Origin: Actinophytocola sp963729115
GTDB lineage: Bacteria; Actinomycetota; Actinomycetes; Mycobacteriales; Pseudonocardiaceae
Assembly: GCA_963729115.1 (NCBI GenBank)
Contig: CAVSMR010000002.1
Location: 17,624 to 81,623 of the forward strand
Reading direction: 5' to 3'
DNA length: 64,000 nucleotides
The position numbers and the translations under genes are program-made. The notes beneath the pieces are model-generated. The model was not told where the DNA came from and did no database searches. It saw only the letters and a program-made list of their open reading frames with translations. How positions within the stretch are numbered: position 1 is the first letter of the stretch; each line of letters starts with the position of its first letter. Positions 10,564 through 20,223 of the stretch are shown here, piece by piece.

Positions 10564-12642
10564 TTAGCTGCCCATTGCTTGCCAGTCGAGGACGGGGGCG
10601 GCCAGGTCGCGGATCGTGGCCAGCAGGCCCAGGCGGGCCGCTCGCACCTGCGGGTCCTCGGCCATCACGAGGATGTCCTCGAAGAACGTGTTGACCGGCG
10701 CGGTGAGGTCCGCCGCCGAGGCCACGAAGTCAGCCAGCGAGTGCGGGCCCGTGCCCAGCGACTCGGCCACCTTCACCAGTGCCTGGTGCAGCTCGAGCTC
10801 CGCCGGCTCCACCAGGCGCGCCGGGTCGTAGCCGGCCGCGGTGTCCGCGGGCACGATCCGGCGCACCCGCTGCAGCGCGGCCACCAGCGCGGCGAAGTCC
10901 GCGTCGCCGACCCGGTGCTCGATCTCCGCCAGCGTCTCGTCCGCGGTCGCCGGGGGCAGGGCGACGACGGCCGCCACGTGCCGGTGGTCGTGGCCGGCGT
11001 CCAGCAGCTGCTGCTCGAAGCGCCTGGTCATGAACTCGGCCACGTCGTCCACGGTGGACGGGGGCACCTCGATGCCCTGCGCCCGCACGTGCCCGGCCGC
11101 GGCGGCGAGCCCACGGGACAACGTGATCGCCCGCAGCGTCGGGTGCGCCCGCAGGATGCTGATCACCCCGGCCGCCGCCCGGCGCAGGCCGAACGGGTCG
11201 GAGCTGCCGGTCGGGGCCGCGCCGACCGCGAACAGGCCGACCAGCACGTCGAACCGGTCCGCCAGCGCCAGCACCGCGCCGGGCAGCGTCGCCGGCGGCG
11301 CGTCACCCGCCGACCGCGGCCGCTCCATGTCGAACAGCGCCTGCGCGACCGCGTCGGACTCCCCCGCCCGAACGGCGTACTCGCGCGCCATGACGCCGGC
11401 CAGGCTGGTCAGCTCGATCACCATCTGTGACCCCAGGTCGAACTTCGCGAGCGCCCCCGCCCGCGCCAGCGTCGCCTGGTCCGCGGCCGGCAGCACCGTG
11501 CCCAGCTCGGCGGCCACCGCGGCGATGCGGTTCGCGCGATCGGTCATCGAGCCGAGCCGCTCCTCGAACGCGAGCCGCGACAGCTCCGCCTTCATCGCCG
11601 TCGGCGCCACCTTCAGGTCCGCCCGCCAGAAGAAGCTGGCGTCCTCGTACCGCGCCCGCAGCACCGCCTCGTTGCCCGCGCGCACCGCGTCGGCGTCGCA
11701 GCTGCCGTTGGCCACCGCCACGAAATGCGGCAGCAGCTCCCTCGCCGCCGTGCGCACCGGCAGGTAGCGCTGGTGCTTGCGCATGACGGTCGTCAGGATC
11801 TCCTGCGGCAGCTCGAGGTACGACGCCGCGAACCCGCCCAGGATCGCGTTCGGCTCCTCGACCAGGTTGGTGATCTCGTCGATCAGGGCGGCCTCGCCCC
11901 CGACGTCGATCGACCCGCCGACCGACTCGGCCAGCTTCTGGGCCGCCGACACGATCGCCAGCCGCCGGTCCGCGATCGATGCCGTGATCCCGTGCCCGGA
12001 CAGGAAGCCCAGGTAGCCCTCCGCCGAGGGCACGGCGACCTCGGGCGGCGTCGCCGTGCGGTGCACCCGCGTGGTCCGCCCCGACGACAGCGCCGACACC
12101 GCGACCGGCACGACCTCCGAGCCCAGCAGCGCCACGAGCCAGCGCACCGGCCGGCTGAACGACAGCTTCGTGTCGTCCCACCGCATGTTCTTGTCCGCCC
12201 GCAGCTCCGCCACGAGCTCGCCGAGCACGCCGCTGAGCACCTCGACCGCACCGCGGCCGACGTCCTTCTTCGTCACGCCGACGTGCTCGTTGCCGTCGAC
12301 CTCGACCTTCTCCAGCGCGGACACGTCCACGCCCTGCCCGCGCGCGAAGCCCTGCGCGGCCTTCGTCGGCGCGCCGTCGGCGCCGTACGCGGCGCTCACC
12401 CGCGGGCCGCGGACGAACCGCTCCGCGTCGGGCTCGACCGGCGCGACGTCCGCGACCAGGGCCACCACCCGGCGCGGTGTCGCGTGCACCTCGACCGTGC
12501 CGTGCGCGAGCCGGGTCGCGCCCAGCTTGTCGACCAGCGCCTCGCGCACCGCCCGGGCGGTCCGGCTGACCTCGCCGGGCGGCAGCTCCTCGGTGCCGAT
12601 CTCGAACACCAGCGGCGCGGCCTCGGTGACGGCCTGCGAACG
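10564..12642 (-). CDS. glyS: glycyl-tRNA synthetase, beta-subunit part
   Basis: About 690 residues beginning near VTEAAPLVFEIGTEELPPGE, the characteristic N-terminus of bacterial GlyS. Further blocks are NKSVRWDDTKLSF-like NMRWDDTKLSFSRPVRWLVA and VMRKHQRYLPV, and the C-terminus ends with FFEDILVMAEDPQVRAARL and ILDWQAMGS-type residues (LDWQAMGS). The beta subunit binds and recognises tRNA-Gly. There is no credible start codon near the N-terminus: the frame simply runs in from inside the alpha coding sequence, with only a GTG at 12735. It is therefore best read as the second half of an alpha-beta fusion, displaced by one base from the alpha frame. Confidence 0.85.
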   Translation of the reverse strand, partial: RSQAVTEAAPLVFEIGTEELPPGEVSRTARAVREALVDKLGATRLAHGTVEVHATPRRVVALVADVAPVEPDAERFVRGPRVSAAYGADGAPTKAAQGFARGQGVDVSALEKVEVDGNEHVGVTKKDVGRGAVEVLSGVLGELVAELRADKNMRWDDTKLSFSRPVRWLVALLGSEVVPVAVSALSSGRTTRVHRTATPPEVAVPSAEGYLGFLSGHGITASIADRRLAIVSAAQKLAESVGGSIDVGGEAALIDEITNLVEEPNAILGGFAASYLELPQEILTTVMRKHQRYLPVRTAARELLPHFVAVANGSCDADAVRAGNEAVLRARYEDASFFWRADLKVAPTAMKAELSRLAFEERLGSMTDRANRIAAVAAELGTVLPAADQATLARAGALAKFDLGSQMVIELTSLAGVMAREYAVRAGESDAVAQALFDMERPRSAGDAPPATLPGAVLALADRFDVLVGLFAVGAAPTGSSDPFGLRRAAAGVISILRAHPTLRAITLSRGLAAAAGHVRAQGIEVPPSTVDDVAEFMTRRFEQQLLDAGHDHRHVAAVVALPPATADETLAEIEHRVGDADFAALVAALQRVRRIVPADTAAGYDPARLVEPAELELHQALVKVAESLGTGPHSLADFVASAADLTAPVNTFFEDILVMAEDPQVRAARLGLLATIRDLAAPVLDWQAMGS

Positions 12643-12643
12643 A

Positions 12644-13534
<891 letters not shown>

Positions 13535-13568
13535 GGTCAGCACCGCACAACCCTAATGTTTCCCCTCG

Positions 13569-14435
13569 ATGGACGAGTCGATGGGCCACCGCGGGCCGGT
13601 ACGTCACACTCGACGGGTGCTGCAGGTGCTCGCCGTGGTGATGGCGCTCGTCCTCGTGGTGCTCACGCTCGCCTACGTCTTCCAGCGCAAGCTGATCTAC
13701 CTGCCGTCGACCGACCCGGTGCCGCCGGCCGGCACGGTCCTGCCCGGCGCCCACGACGTGCGGCTGACGACCGCGGACGGGCTGACGCTCGGCGCCTGGT
13801 ACGTGCCCGCGACGGCCGGCGACCTCGGCGTGACGGTGTTGCTCGCGCACGGCAACGCGGGTGACCGGGCGATGCGCGCGCCGCTCGCGCGCACGCTGGC
13901 CGCGCGTGGGATGTCCGTGCTGCTGCTCGACTACCGCGGCTACGGCGGCAACCCCGGCGACCCGACCGAGGAGGGCCTCGCGCTCGACGTGCGCGCGGCG
14001 CGGTCGTACCTGGTCGACGAGCTGAAGGTGCCCCCGGGGCGGCTGGTCTACTTCGGGGAGAGCCTCGGCTGCGCGGTGGTCACCGAACTGGCCACCGAGC
14101 ACCCGCCCGGCGGGTTGCTGCTGCGCTCACCCTTCACGGCCCTGGCCGACGCGGCGGCCGAGCACTACCCGTTCCTGCCGGTGCGCCTGCTGCTGAAGGA
14201 CCGGTACCCGCTGGCCGAGCGGATCCGCGAGGTCCGCGTGCCGACCGTCGTCGTGTACGGGTCCGGGGACACCGTCATCCCGCCAGAGCAGAGCCGGGCC
14301 GTGGCGCGTGTGGCGGGCGGACCCGTCACATCCATCGAGGAGCCCGGGGTCGACCACAACGACCCTGAGCTATTCGGCGGCCCCCGACTGGCCGACGCCG
14401 CGGCCCGGCTCTCCGTTCAGGTGGCGGCCGGTTAG
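13569..14435 (+). CDS. membrane-anchored alpha/beta hydrolase (BEM46/ABHD13-like)
   Basis: 288 residues. A basic N-terminus leads into one membrane segment (VLQVLAVVMALVLVVLTLAY, residues about 17-36), then an alpha/beta-hydrolase fold. Oxyanion-loop motif LAHGNAGDR, nucleophile GESLGCAV (Ser), acid VYGSGDTVIPP (Asp), base GVDHNDPELF (His). This set is typical of the BEM46 serine-hydrolase group, whose substrates are mostly unknown. Starts at ATG 13569 or ATG 13581. The stop overlaps that of the convergent whiB gene by four bases. Esterase or thioesterase activity is likely; the substrate is unknown. Confidence 0.85.
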   Translation: MDESMGHRGPVRHTRRVLQVLAVVMALVLVVLTLAYVFQRKLIYLPSTDPVPPAGTVLPGAHDVRLTTADGLTLGAWYVPATAGDLGVTVLLAHGNAGDRAMRAPLARTLAARGMSVLLLDYRGYGGNPGDPTEEGLALDVRAARSYLVDELKVPPGRLVYFGESLGCAVVTELATEHPPGGLLLRSPFTALADAAAEHYPFLPVRLLLKDRYPLAERIREVRVPTVVVYGSGDTVIPPEQSRAVARVAGGPVTSIEEPGVDHNDPELFGGPRLADAAARLSVQVAAG

Positions 14436-14731
14436 GCCACGTGTTCGTCCCGGCGCTTGCGGTGGGCGTAGGCGGCACGGCGCTCGCCTTCGTCCAGGCC
14501 TCCCCAGATTCCGTAGGGCTCGAACACGGTGAGTGCGTGGTGCCGGCACTCGACGATGACCGGGCACGACTTGCAGATCTCCTTCGCCCGCGCGATGCGC
14601 TGCTCGCGGGCCTGCCCGCGCTCGGCGCGCGGATGGAAGAACATGTCGCTGTTCTGGCCGCGGCACGAGCCCAGGCGTTGCCAGTCCCAGGTCTCCGACA
14701 CGGGTCCCGGCAGCCTCGACATGTCAACCAT
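14432..14731 (-). CDS. WhiB-family iron-sulfur regulator (WhiD/WhiB3-like)
   Basis: 99 residues starting MVDMSRLPGPVSETWDWQRL, with AAGGAG seven bases upstream of ATG 14731 (decisive over the longer frame). Four cysteines to hold a 4Fe-4S cluster: SCRGQNSDMFF, then C-x2-C-x5-C in CKSCPVIVEC. The beta-turn motif is YGIWGGLDEGER and the C-terminus is basic (YAHRKRRDE). The LPGP...WDWQ opening and FFHP block are those of Streptomyces WhiD and Mycobacterium WhiB3 rather than WhiB1 or WhiB2. Those proteins tie redox or nitric oxide sensing to sporulation or virulence lipid control through sigma-factor binding. Divergent from ku with a 152-base gap. Confidence 0.92.
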   Translation of the reverse strand: MVDMSRLPGPVSETWDWQRLGSCRGQNSDMFFHPRAERGQAREQRIARAKEICKSCPVIVECRHHALTVFEPYGIWGGLDEGERRAAYAHRKRRDEHVA

Positions 14732-14883
14732 GGGTCCGCTCCTTAAGAGATCGCGCGTGGGCGTGCAATCGGGTGGTACCCGGCTCGTTCGCAACGCAAA
14801 CCAGAAAGGTGCGGACTGGTGCATCGTTCCGCGGAGGGGTCATGATGATCGGGTAAGGACGGCGGGTGGGGAGGGCAGTAGCA

Positions 14884-15831
14884 GTGGCGAGACCGATCTG
14901 GAGCGGAGCGATCAACTTCGGTCTGGTGACCATCCCGGTCGAGCTGTACAGCGCGACCGAGGACCACACGATCAGCTTCCGGCAGTTCGAGCGGGGGACG
15001 TCGGACCGGATCCGGTACAAGCGGGTGAACGAGCGGACCGGCAAGGAGGTGGCGTACTCCGACATCGTGAAGGGCGCCGACCTCGGCGGCGGCGAGTACG
15101 TGATCATCGAGCCGGACGAGCTGGACGCCATCGCGCCCGGCCGGTCGCGGACGATCGACATCAACTCGTTCGTCGAGCTCGACGACATCGACCCGGTCCA
15201 TTTCCAGAAGACCTACTGGCTGGCCCCGGCCAAGGAGGAGTACGGCAAGTCCTACTCGCTGCTGCTCCAGGCCATGGAGAAGTCCAACCGGGCCGGCATC
15301 GCGACGTTCGTGATGCGCGGCAAGGAGTACCTGACCGCGGTGCGGGCCGGCGACGGGATGCTGGTGCTGAACACGCTGCTTTTCCCCGAGGACATCCGCG
15401 ACCCCGCCAAGGAGCTCAAGTCGCTGCCGGAGGTCACGACCGCGCGCGGCAAGGAGATCGAGATGGCGACGAGCCTGATCGACTCGATGACCGACGAGTG
15501 GCGGCCCGAGGACTACCACGACACGTACACCGAGCAGGTCGAGAAGCTGATCGAGGACAAGCGCGCGGGCAAGGAGATCGTCGCCGAGACCGCGCCGAGC
15601 GAGCCGACGAAGGTCGTGGACCTGTTCGAGGCGCTGTCCAAGAGCGTCGAGAGCCGCAAGAAGCGCCGCGACACGCCCGCCGCCGACTCGGCCGGGGAGG
15701 ACCTGTCCAGCCTCAGCAAGGCTGATCTCGACAAGCTGGCCCGCGACCTCGACGTCAAGGGCCGGTCCAAGATGAGCCGCGACGAGCTGGAGGAGGCCGT
15801 CACGGCGGCGAAGAGCGCGGGCGCCGCCTAG
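14884..15831 (+). CDS. ku: Ku protein, non-homologous end joining
   Basis: 315 residues. It starts MARPIWSGAINFGLVTIPVE at GTG 14884, with GGGAGGG nine bases upstream. The Ku core beta-barrel spans residues about 1-255 (WLAPAKEEYGKSYSLLLQAM, LNTLLFPEDIRDP). The C-terminal extension includes a lysine-rich stretch (ESRKKRRDTPA) and a SAP-like helix-extension-helix (SKADLDKLARDLDVKGRSKM). Bacterial Ku forms a ring dimer on broken DNA ends and recruits LigD; no ligD gene is in the window. The SAP-like tail is common in actinobacterial Ku and probably adds DNA binding. Confidence 0.93.
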   Translation: MARPIWSGAINFGLVTIPVELYSATEDHTISFRQFERGTSDRIRYKRVNERTGKEVAYSDIVKGADLGGGEYVIIEPDELDAIAPGRSRTIDINSFVELDDIDPVHFQKTYWLAPAKEEYGKSYSLLLQAMEKSNRAGIATFVMRGKEYLTAVRAGDGMLVLNTLLFPEDIRDPAKELKSLPEVTTARGKEIEMATSLIDSMTDEWRPEDYHDTYTEQVEKLIEDKRAGKEIVAETAPSEPTKVVDLFEALSKSVESRKKRRDTPAADSAGEDLSSLSKADLDKLARDLDVKGRSKMSRDELEEAVTAAKSAGAA

Positions 15832-15868
15832 CCAGGGCCGCCTCCCCGGCAGTCGGCTGGTTACGTGG

Positions 15869-16960
15869 CTACTTGGCGCGCTTGTAGAACGGGAGCTTGA
15901 CCACGTCGACCGGGGACGGCTTGCCCCGCACGTCCACCGCCAGCTTCGTGCCCGGCGCGGACAGGGCCGGCGGGACGTAGGCCATCGCGATCGGGTGGCC
16001 CAGGGTCGGCGACAGGGCGCCGCTGGTGACCTCGCCGACCCGGGTGTCGCCGTCGAGGACCGGGTAGCCGTGCCGCGGCGCCCGCCGGCCCTCGCCGATC
16101 AGGCCCACCAGTGTGGCCGACGCCTCGACGCGGCTGCGCTGCAGCAGCGCGGCCCGGCCGACGAAGTCCGCCGACTTGTCGAACTTGACCACCCGGCCCA
16201 GCCCCGCGTCGAACGGGCTCATCTCCACCGTGAGCTCATTGCCGTACAGCGGCATGCCCGCCTCCAGCCGCAGCGTGTCCCGGCACGCGAGCCCGGCCGG
16301 CAGCAGCGACGTCCCGCCCGCGCCGGTCAGCGTCCGCCACACGTCCGGGGCGTGCGGCGCCTCCGCGTAGACCTCGAAGCCGTCCTCGCCGGTGTAGCCG
16401 GTGCGGGCCAGCAGCACGTCGTGGTCGCCGATCCGCGTCGGGGCCGAGCCGTAGTACGGCAGCGCGTCGAGGTCGGCGTCGCACACCTTCCCGATGATCC
16501 CGGCCGCGAGCGGCCCCTGGACCGCGATCAGCGCGCAGTCCCGAGAGCGGTCCGCCACCTCGACCGTGAACCCCTCCGCGCGGTTGCCCAGCTCCGCCGC
16601 GACCACCTCGGCGTTCGACGCGTTCGCCACCACCATGAAGTGGTCCTCGCCGAGCCGGTACACGACGAGGTCGTCGAGCACGCCGCCGTCCGCGTCGCAG
16701 ATCATCGTGTACCGGGCCCGGCCGACCTTCACCCCGGACAGGTTGCCGACCAGCGCGTAGTCCAGCGCCCGGGACGCCTCCGGACCGGTCAGCTCGATCT
16801 CACCCATGTGCGAGAGGTCGAACAGCCCGGCAGCCTCCCGGACCGCCTTGTGCTCGGCCAGCTCGCTGCCGTAACGCAGCGGCATCGACCACCCGGCGAA
16901 GTCGGTGAAGGTCGCCCCGAGCTCGGTGTGGACATCGTGCAGCGGAGATGGTGTGGTCAT
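15869..16960 (-). CDS. gcvT: glycine cleavage system T protein (aminomethyltransferase)
   Basis: 363 residues starting MTTPSPLHDVHTELGATFTD (ATG 16960). Motifs of GcvT: FAGWSMPLRYGSELAEHKAV, FDLSHMGEIELTGP, ARYTMICDADGGVLDDLVVY (catalytic Asp region), TGYTGEDGFEVY, and CRDTLRLEAGMPLYGNEL. It transfers the aminomethyl group from lipoyl-GcvH to tetrahydrofolate, releasing ammonia. gcvP and gcvH are not adjacent, as is usual in actinobacteria. Full length without anomalies. The upstream in-frame extension to 17647 is antisense to other coding sequence and not real. Confidence 0.94.
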   Translation of the reverse strand: MTTPSPLHDVHTELGATFTDFAGWSMPLRYGSELAEHKAVREAAGLFDLSHMGEIELTGPEASRALDYALVGNLSGVKVGRARYTMICDADGGVLDDLVVYRLGEDHFMVVANASNAEVVAAELGNRAEGFTVEVADRSRDCALIAVQGPLAAGIIGKVCDADLDALPYYGSAPTRIGDHDVLLARTGYTGEDGFEVYAEAPHAPDVWRTLTGAGGTSLLPAGLACRDTLRLEAGMPLYGNELTVEMSPFDAGLGRVVKFDKSADFVGRAALLQRSRVEASATLVGLIGEGRRAPRHGYPVLDGDTRVGEVTSGALSPTLGHPIAMAYVPPALSAPGTKLAVDVRGKPSPVDVVKLPFYKRAK

Positions 16961-17016
16961 GCCTCGATCCTGCCTGTCCGCCCGCCCGCCGGGAACCGGG
17001 GGTACCGGTGCGATCC

Positions 17017-17910
17017 TCACTTCGGGTACATCGTCACCCGGGGATCCAAGGCGATCTGCTTCAGCTGCTCGTGCGTGAACGGGATCTTCGACGCGGTCGG
17101 CGGCCCGGGGTACTTGCCGGACGTGGCCATGTTCGCCGCCTCGACGAGCACGTACGTCTGGTCCGGCCGCACCACGTCCACCCGGAGCGTCCTGGATCCC
17201 TTCGCCGCGGCGCCCTTGCCCAGCCCCGTCAGCATCACCAGGTCGCCGCCGGCGGTCGTCTCCGTGCGGCAGTCCGACTGGTCGACCGCGACGCCCGGTT
17301 CGTCGCATTGGATGCTGCTCGCGTCGCCGGCCCACCCGCCCGACCGCGCGACCAGCACCGAGACGCTGCCCGTGCCGTCCGCCGACTTCACACTGGCCTC
17401 CCCCATGTAGTAGTCCTCGCCGCCCTGGCAGCCGCCGCTGATCGGCTTCGGCGTGGAGAACCAGTGGTAGAACTCGAGGGGACCGAGGTGCTTGCCCGCC
17501 CGGTTCTTCGCGATGGGGTTCCGCTCCAGGGTGGCGCCCGGGCCCAGCCTGCTCGACACCACGTCGGTCAGCACGGCCGTGAGCCGGTCCTCGGTGACGG
17601 CGGGCTTCTCCGGCTGCGGTGGCGCGGTCGAGAACATGCCCGCGCACGGGTCCTCGCTCGTCGGGGCCGCCGGGGACGTCGCCCTGGTCGTGCTGGGCGG
17701 GCCCGCCGGGGCGTAGCCGCCCGCGTCGTCGGACTGCGCCACCAGGGCCACGGCGCCGAGCAGCACCGCGACCGCCGCCACGGTCGCCAGCGCGGGACTC
17801 GCGAGCCGGCGCCTGCGGTCCGCGCGGCGCCCGCGCGCGATCACGGCCTCCACGTCCACAGTGGACGGTGGAACCTCCCCGATCGCGGCGTCGAACAGGT
17901 TCTGGCTCAT
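17017..17910 (-). CDS. membrane-anchored protein paired with sigma factor (putative anti-sigma-like)
   Basis: 297 residues. An N-terminal cytoplasmic segment (MSQNLFDAAIGEVPPSTVDV, then VIARGRRADRRRR) precedes one membrane helix (LATVAAVAVLLGAVALVA, residues about 40-60). A Thr/Pro linker and an extracytoplasmic domain with several cysteines follow (DPCAGMF, GGCQGGEDYYMG, IQCDEPG, DCRTETT). ATG 17910 has GGAG-AAAGG upstream. A GTG at 17934 would overlap the sigma stop by eight bases. Position directly behind an ECF sigma gene, cytoplasmic tail plus sensor-like outside domain suggests a sigma-controlling partner. No zinc-binding HxxxCxxC anti-sigma motif is present, so this is inference. Confidence 0.75.
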   Translation of the reverse strand: MSQNLFDAAIGEVPPSTVDVEAVIARGRRADRRRRLASPALATVAAVAVLLGAVALVAQSDDAGGYAPAGPPSTTRATSPAAPTSEDPCAGMFSTAPPQPEKPAVTEDRLTAVLTDVVSSRLGPGATLERNPIAKNRAGKHLGPLEFYHWFSTPKPISGGCQGGEDYYMGEASVKSADGTGSVSVLVARSGGWAGDASSIQCDEPGVAVDQSDCRTETTAGGDLVMLTGLGKGAAAKGSRTLRVDVVRPDQTYVLVEAANMATSGKYPGPPTASKIPFTHEQLKQIALDPRVTMYPK

Positions 17911-17926
17911 GTCCTTTTCTCCGTTG

Positions 17927-18424
17927 CTAGTCACGGGTAACCGCCTCGGCCCGTGAGCGCAGCGTGTCGAGCCCCCGCGAGGTCTGGCTCTTCACGGTGC
18001 CCTCGGTACAGCCGAGGATCTCGGCGGTCTCCTCCACCGAGAGATCGCAGTAGAGGCGCAGCACGACGGCGGCCCGCCGCCGCTTCGGCAGCCCGTCGAG
18101 CAGGTCGAGCAGCTGCTCGCGGTCGACGACGCGGTACTCCGCGACCGACTCGAGCTCCGGCAGCCGTTCGGTGGGCTCCTCCCGGCGGCGCCACGGCCGG
18201 CGCTTCTCGTCCAGCCACACCCGCAGGAGGATCCGGCGCACGTAGGCGTCGACACCGTGGCTGCCCCCGACGCGCGCCCAGTGCCGGTAGAGCTTGCCGA
18301 TGGTGATCGACACGAGGTCGTCGGCCGTGTGCCAGTCCCGGCACAGCAAGTACGCCACCCGCCGCATGACTTCCATCCGGCCGGACACGTAGTCGCGATA
18401 AGCCGCTTCCTCGGACCGTTTCAC
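17927..18424 (-). CDS. SigE-family ECF RNA polymerase sigma factor
   Basis: 165 residues from GTG 18424, with GGAGGAACC upstream. Region 2 spans residues about 5-75 (YVSGRMEVMRRVAYLLCRDW, TADDLVSITIGKLYRHWARV). Region 4 spans about 105-160 (LLDGLPKRRRAAVVLRLYCD, LSVEETAEILGCTEGTVKSQ). The layout matches the actinobacterial SigE-family ECF group often followed by a membrane protein. It directs core RNA polymerase to a small regulon; target promoters were not identified. Its stop codon lies close to the start of the membrane-protein gene, so they are one operon. Confidence 0.9.
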   Translation of the reverse strand: MKRSEEAAYRDYVSGRMEVMRRVAYLLCRDWHTADDLVSITIGKLYRHWARVGGSHGVDAYVRRILLRVWLDEKRRPWRRREEPTERLPELESVAEYRVVDREQLLDLLDGLPKRRRAAVVLRLYCDLSVEETAEILGCTEGTVKSQTSRGLDTLRSRAEAVTRD

Positions 18425-18524
18425 CGGTTCCTCCCTGTGCTCGCCCCTATGCCCTGATCAACGCGTCGCTGCGGGGCCGGGGTTGCTCGAAGCCGGGACA
18501 AGATGCGGCTGACATGATGCGGCA

Positions 18525-19265
18525 ATGCCCCGCTTCCACCACACCATGGCGATCACGGCCGTCGACCGGGCCTGGTTCGAGCGTCTGGTGCTGCTCACCC
18601 ACGACGCCGCCAAGGACGTCCTCGGTTCCGCCGAGTGCCCGCTCACCGAGGGCGAGGCCCTCGCACCGGGCGCGCGGTACACGGCACCCGAGGGCGGCGC
18701 CCGGCTCTCGCTCACGTCATGGGACCCGGACGGCGCGACGGCCGGCCGGCTGGAGACCGACGGCGAGGACATCACGACGTCGTGGACCGGCGAGCTGCAC
18801 GGCGTGCACGCGCCCCGGACCGCCACGCTCGGCAACGAGGTGCGGGCCGGCCACGCCGGCGGGATCGCCGCCTCGACGGTCGAGACGCGGGTGGACCTCG
18901 ACGGCTGGTGGTCAGCGGCGGCCGGAGACCATGCCGAGGACGCGGCACCGGTCACGGGGATCGCGCGGTACCGGGTGTTCGAGCTCGCCTACGAGCTCAC
19001 GCCCGCGCCAGGACCGGACGGGGACCTGAACCTCGCGGTCGCCGTCGACCTGCGCGGGCACGGGTTCGCCCGGCTCGTGCTCGCCCTGGCCCTGCCGGTG
19101 CGCAACCGGCTGTGGCGGCGCTACGTCGGCGAGCTGGACGAGGTCGCGCGGAAGTGGAACGAGGGGCTGCCGCGCCTGCGGGCCATGCCCGAGGAGGAGC
19201 TGGCGCAGCTCGTCGCGGACCGGGTCCGGGCACTGCTGCGCGGTCAGTCGAGCCGGAAGCCGTAG
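18525..19265 (+). CDS. conserved protein of unknown function
   Basis: 246 residues, no signal peptide or membrane segment. Begins MPRFHHTMAITAVDRAWFER. The mid-region is rich in beta-forming alternations (ARLSLTSWDPDGATAGRLET, GITRYRVFELAYEL-like ARYRVFELAYELTP). The C-terminal helix is charged (RYVGELDEVARKWNEGLPRL, EEELAQLVADRVRALL). It has Glu/Asp-rich stretches but no catalytic signature I recognise. It is read towards cbiO and overlaps that gene's 3' end by 22 bases on the opposite strand. Codon usage is as in its neighbours, so it looks like a resident gene. Confidence 0.7.
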   Translation: MPRFHHTMAITAVDRAWFERLVLLTHDAAKDVLGSAECPLTEGEALAPGARYTAPEGGARLSLTSWDPDGATAGRLETDGEDITTSWTGELHGVHAPRTATLGNEVRAGHAGGIAASTVETRVDLDGWWSAAAGDHAEDAAPVTGIARYRVFELAYELTPAPGPDGDLNLAVAVDLRGHGFARLVLALALPVRNRLWRRYVGELDEVARKWNEGLPRLRAMPEEELAQLVADRVRALLRGQSSRKP

Positions 19266-20026
19266 GGCAGCTCGAGCCGGTGCGCGGCGAGCAGCGCGGA
19301 GTCGGCGAGCAGCTCGCGGGTCGGGCCGTCGGCGACGATCACGCCGTCGTCGATCAGCACGCTGCGCGGGCACAGCTGCAGGGCGTAGGGCAGGTCGTGG
19401 GTGACCATCAGCATCGTGCGGTCCAGGGCCAGCAGCACCTCGGCCAGCTCGCGGCGGGCCACCGGTTCCAGGTTCGCCGACGGCTCGTCGAGCACCAGGA
19501 TCTCCGGGTCGCACGCGAGCACGGTGGCCAGCGCGACGCGGCGGCGCTGGCCGCCGGACAGGTGCATCGGTGACCGGTGCAGGTGCGCGGTCATGCCGAC
19601 CGCGTCCAGCGCCGAGCGCACGCGCGCGTCGAGAACGTCCCCGGACAGACCGAAGTTGGCCGGGCCGAACGCGACGTCCTCCCCGACCGTCGGCATGAAG
19701 AGCTGGTCGTCCGGATCCTGGAACACGATGCCGACCCGGCGGCGCACCTCCCGCAGCGTCGCCTTCGACACCGGCAGCCCCGCCACCGAGATCCGCCCGG
19801 CACCCGCGGTCAGCACGCCGTTGAGGTGCAGGACCAGCGTCGTCTTGCCCGCGCCGTTCGGCCCGAGCAGCGCCACCCGCTCGCCCGGCGCCACCCGCAG
19901 GTCGATCCCGTACAGCGCCTGGTGACCGTCCGGGTAGGCGAACGCCAGCCGCTCGACCCGCAACGCCGGCGGCCGCGCGGTCACCTCGTCGACCGCGGCC
20001 TGCTCCCCCTCCGTCACGGTGCCCAT
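19244..20026 (-). CDS. cbiO: ECF-type cobalt/nickel transporter ATPase
   Basis: 260 residues. Walker A LLGPNGAGKTTLVLHLNG, Q-loop FQDPDDQLF, signature LSGGQRRRVALA, Walker B PEILVLDEPSANLEP, H-loop VTHDL. PDDQLF after the Q-loop is typical of EcfA/CbiO ATPases that couple to EcfT/CbiQ. It energises uptake of Co2+ or Ni2+ with CbiM, CbiN and CbiQ. Start ATG 20026 begins MGTVTEGEQ. The first 13 bases of the gene are repeated exactly at the 3' end of cbiQ, 184 bases upstream (see repeat feature). Its ribosome site therefore lies in the inserted sequence (CAGGAG region). Confidence 0.92.
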   Translation of the reverse strand: MGTVTEGEQAAVDEVTARPPALRVERLAFAYPDGHQALYGIDLRVAPGERVALLGPNGAGKTTLVLHLNGVLTAGAGRISVAGLPVSKATLREVRRRVGIVFQDPDDQLFMPTVGEDVAFGPANFGLSGDVLDARVRSALDAVGMTAHLHRSPMHLSGGQRRRVALATVLACDPEILVLDEPSANLEPVARRELAEVLLALDRTMLMVTHDLPYALQLCPRSVLIDDGVIVADGPTRELLADSALLAAHRLELPYGFRLD

Positions 20027-20223
20027 TGTTCGCTTCGCTCCTGCGCTACTCGCCGTCTTCCTCCTCCGTGCTCGACGCTGACGCGCCTGCGCGCGAGCGT
20101 CAGTCCAGAACGAGGACGATTCGCGACGAGCCGGCTCTGATCGCGACCATCGGCGTTGCCGTCGCCGGCGAGGTCGGGAATCGTCCTCGCAGAACGCTCC
20201 GTCGCTCCGCTCACGGTGCCCAT
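20014..20223. repeat. candidate small insertion between cbiQ and cbiO, bounded by a 13-bp direct repeat
   Basis: TCACGGTGCCCAT occurs at 20014-20026 (start of cbiO) and again at 20211-20223 (stop of cbiQ). Read on the minus strand this is ATGGGCACCGTGA, the kind of overlapped stop/start that joins the other genes of this operon. The 184 bases between contain a perfect 12-base inverted repeat CGAGGACGATTC / GAATCGTCCTCG (20111-20122 and 20178-20189). They also contain a hairpin CTGACGC / GCGTCAG (20078-20104 region). No coding potential is evident. It looks like a non-autonomous element that duplicated its target, or an intercistronic structured repeat. Confidence 0.55.

Noticed and set aside
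11303..12640. Continuation of the GlyQ frame as a 746-residue protein
   Set aside because: After the linker it is Arg/Gly/Ala noise while the beta-subunit sequence is in another frame; treated as evidence for a frame break, not as protein.
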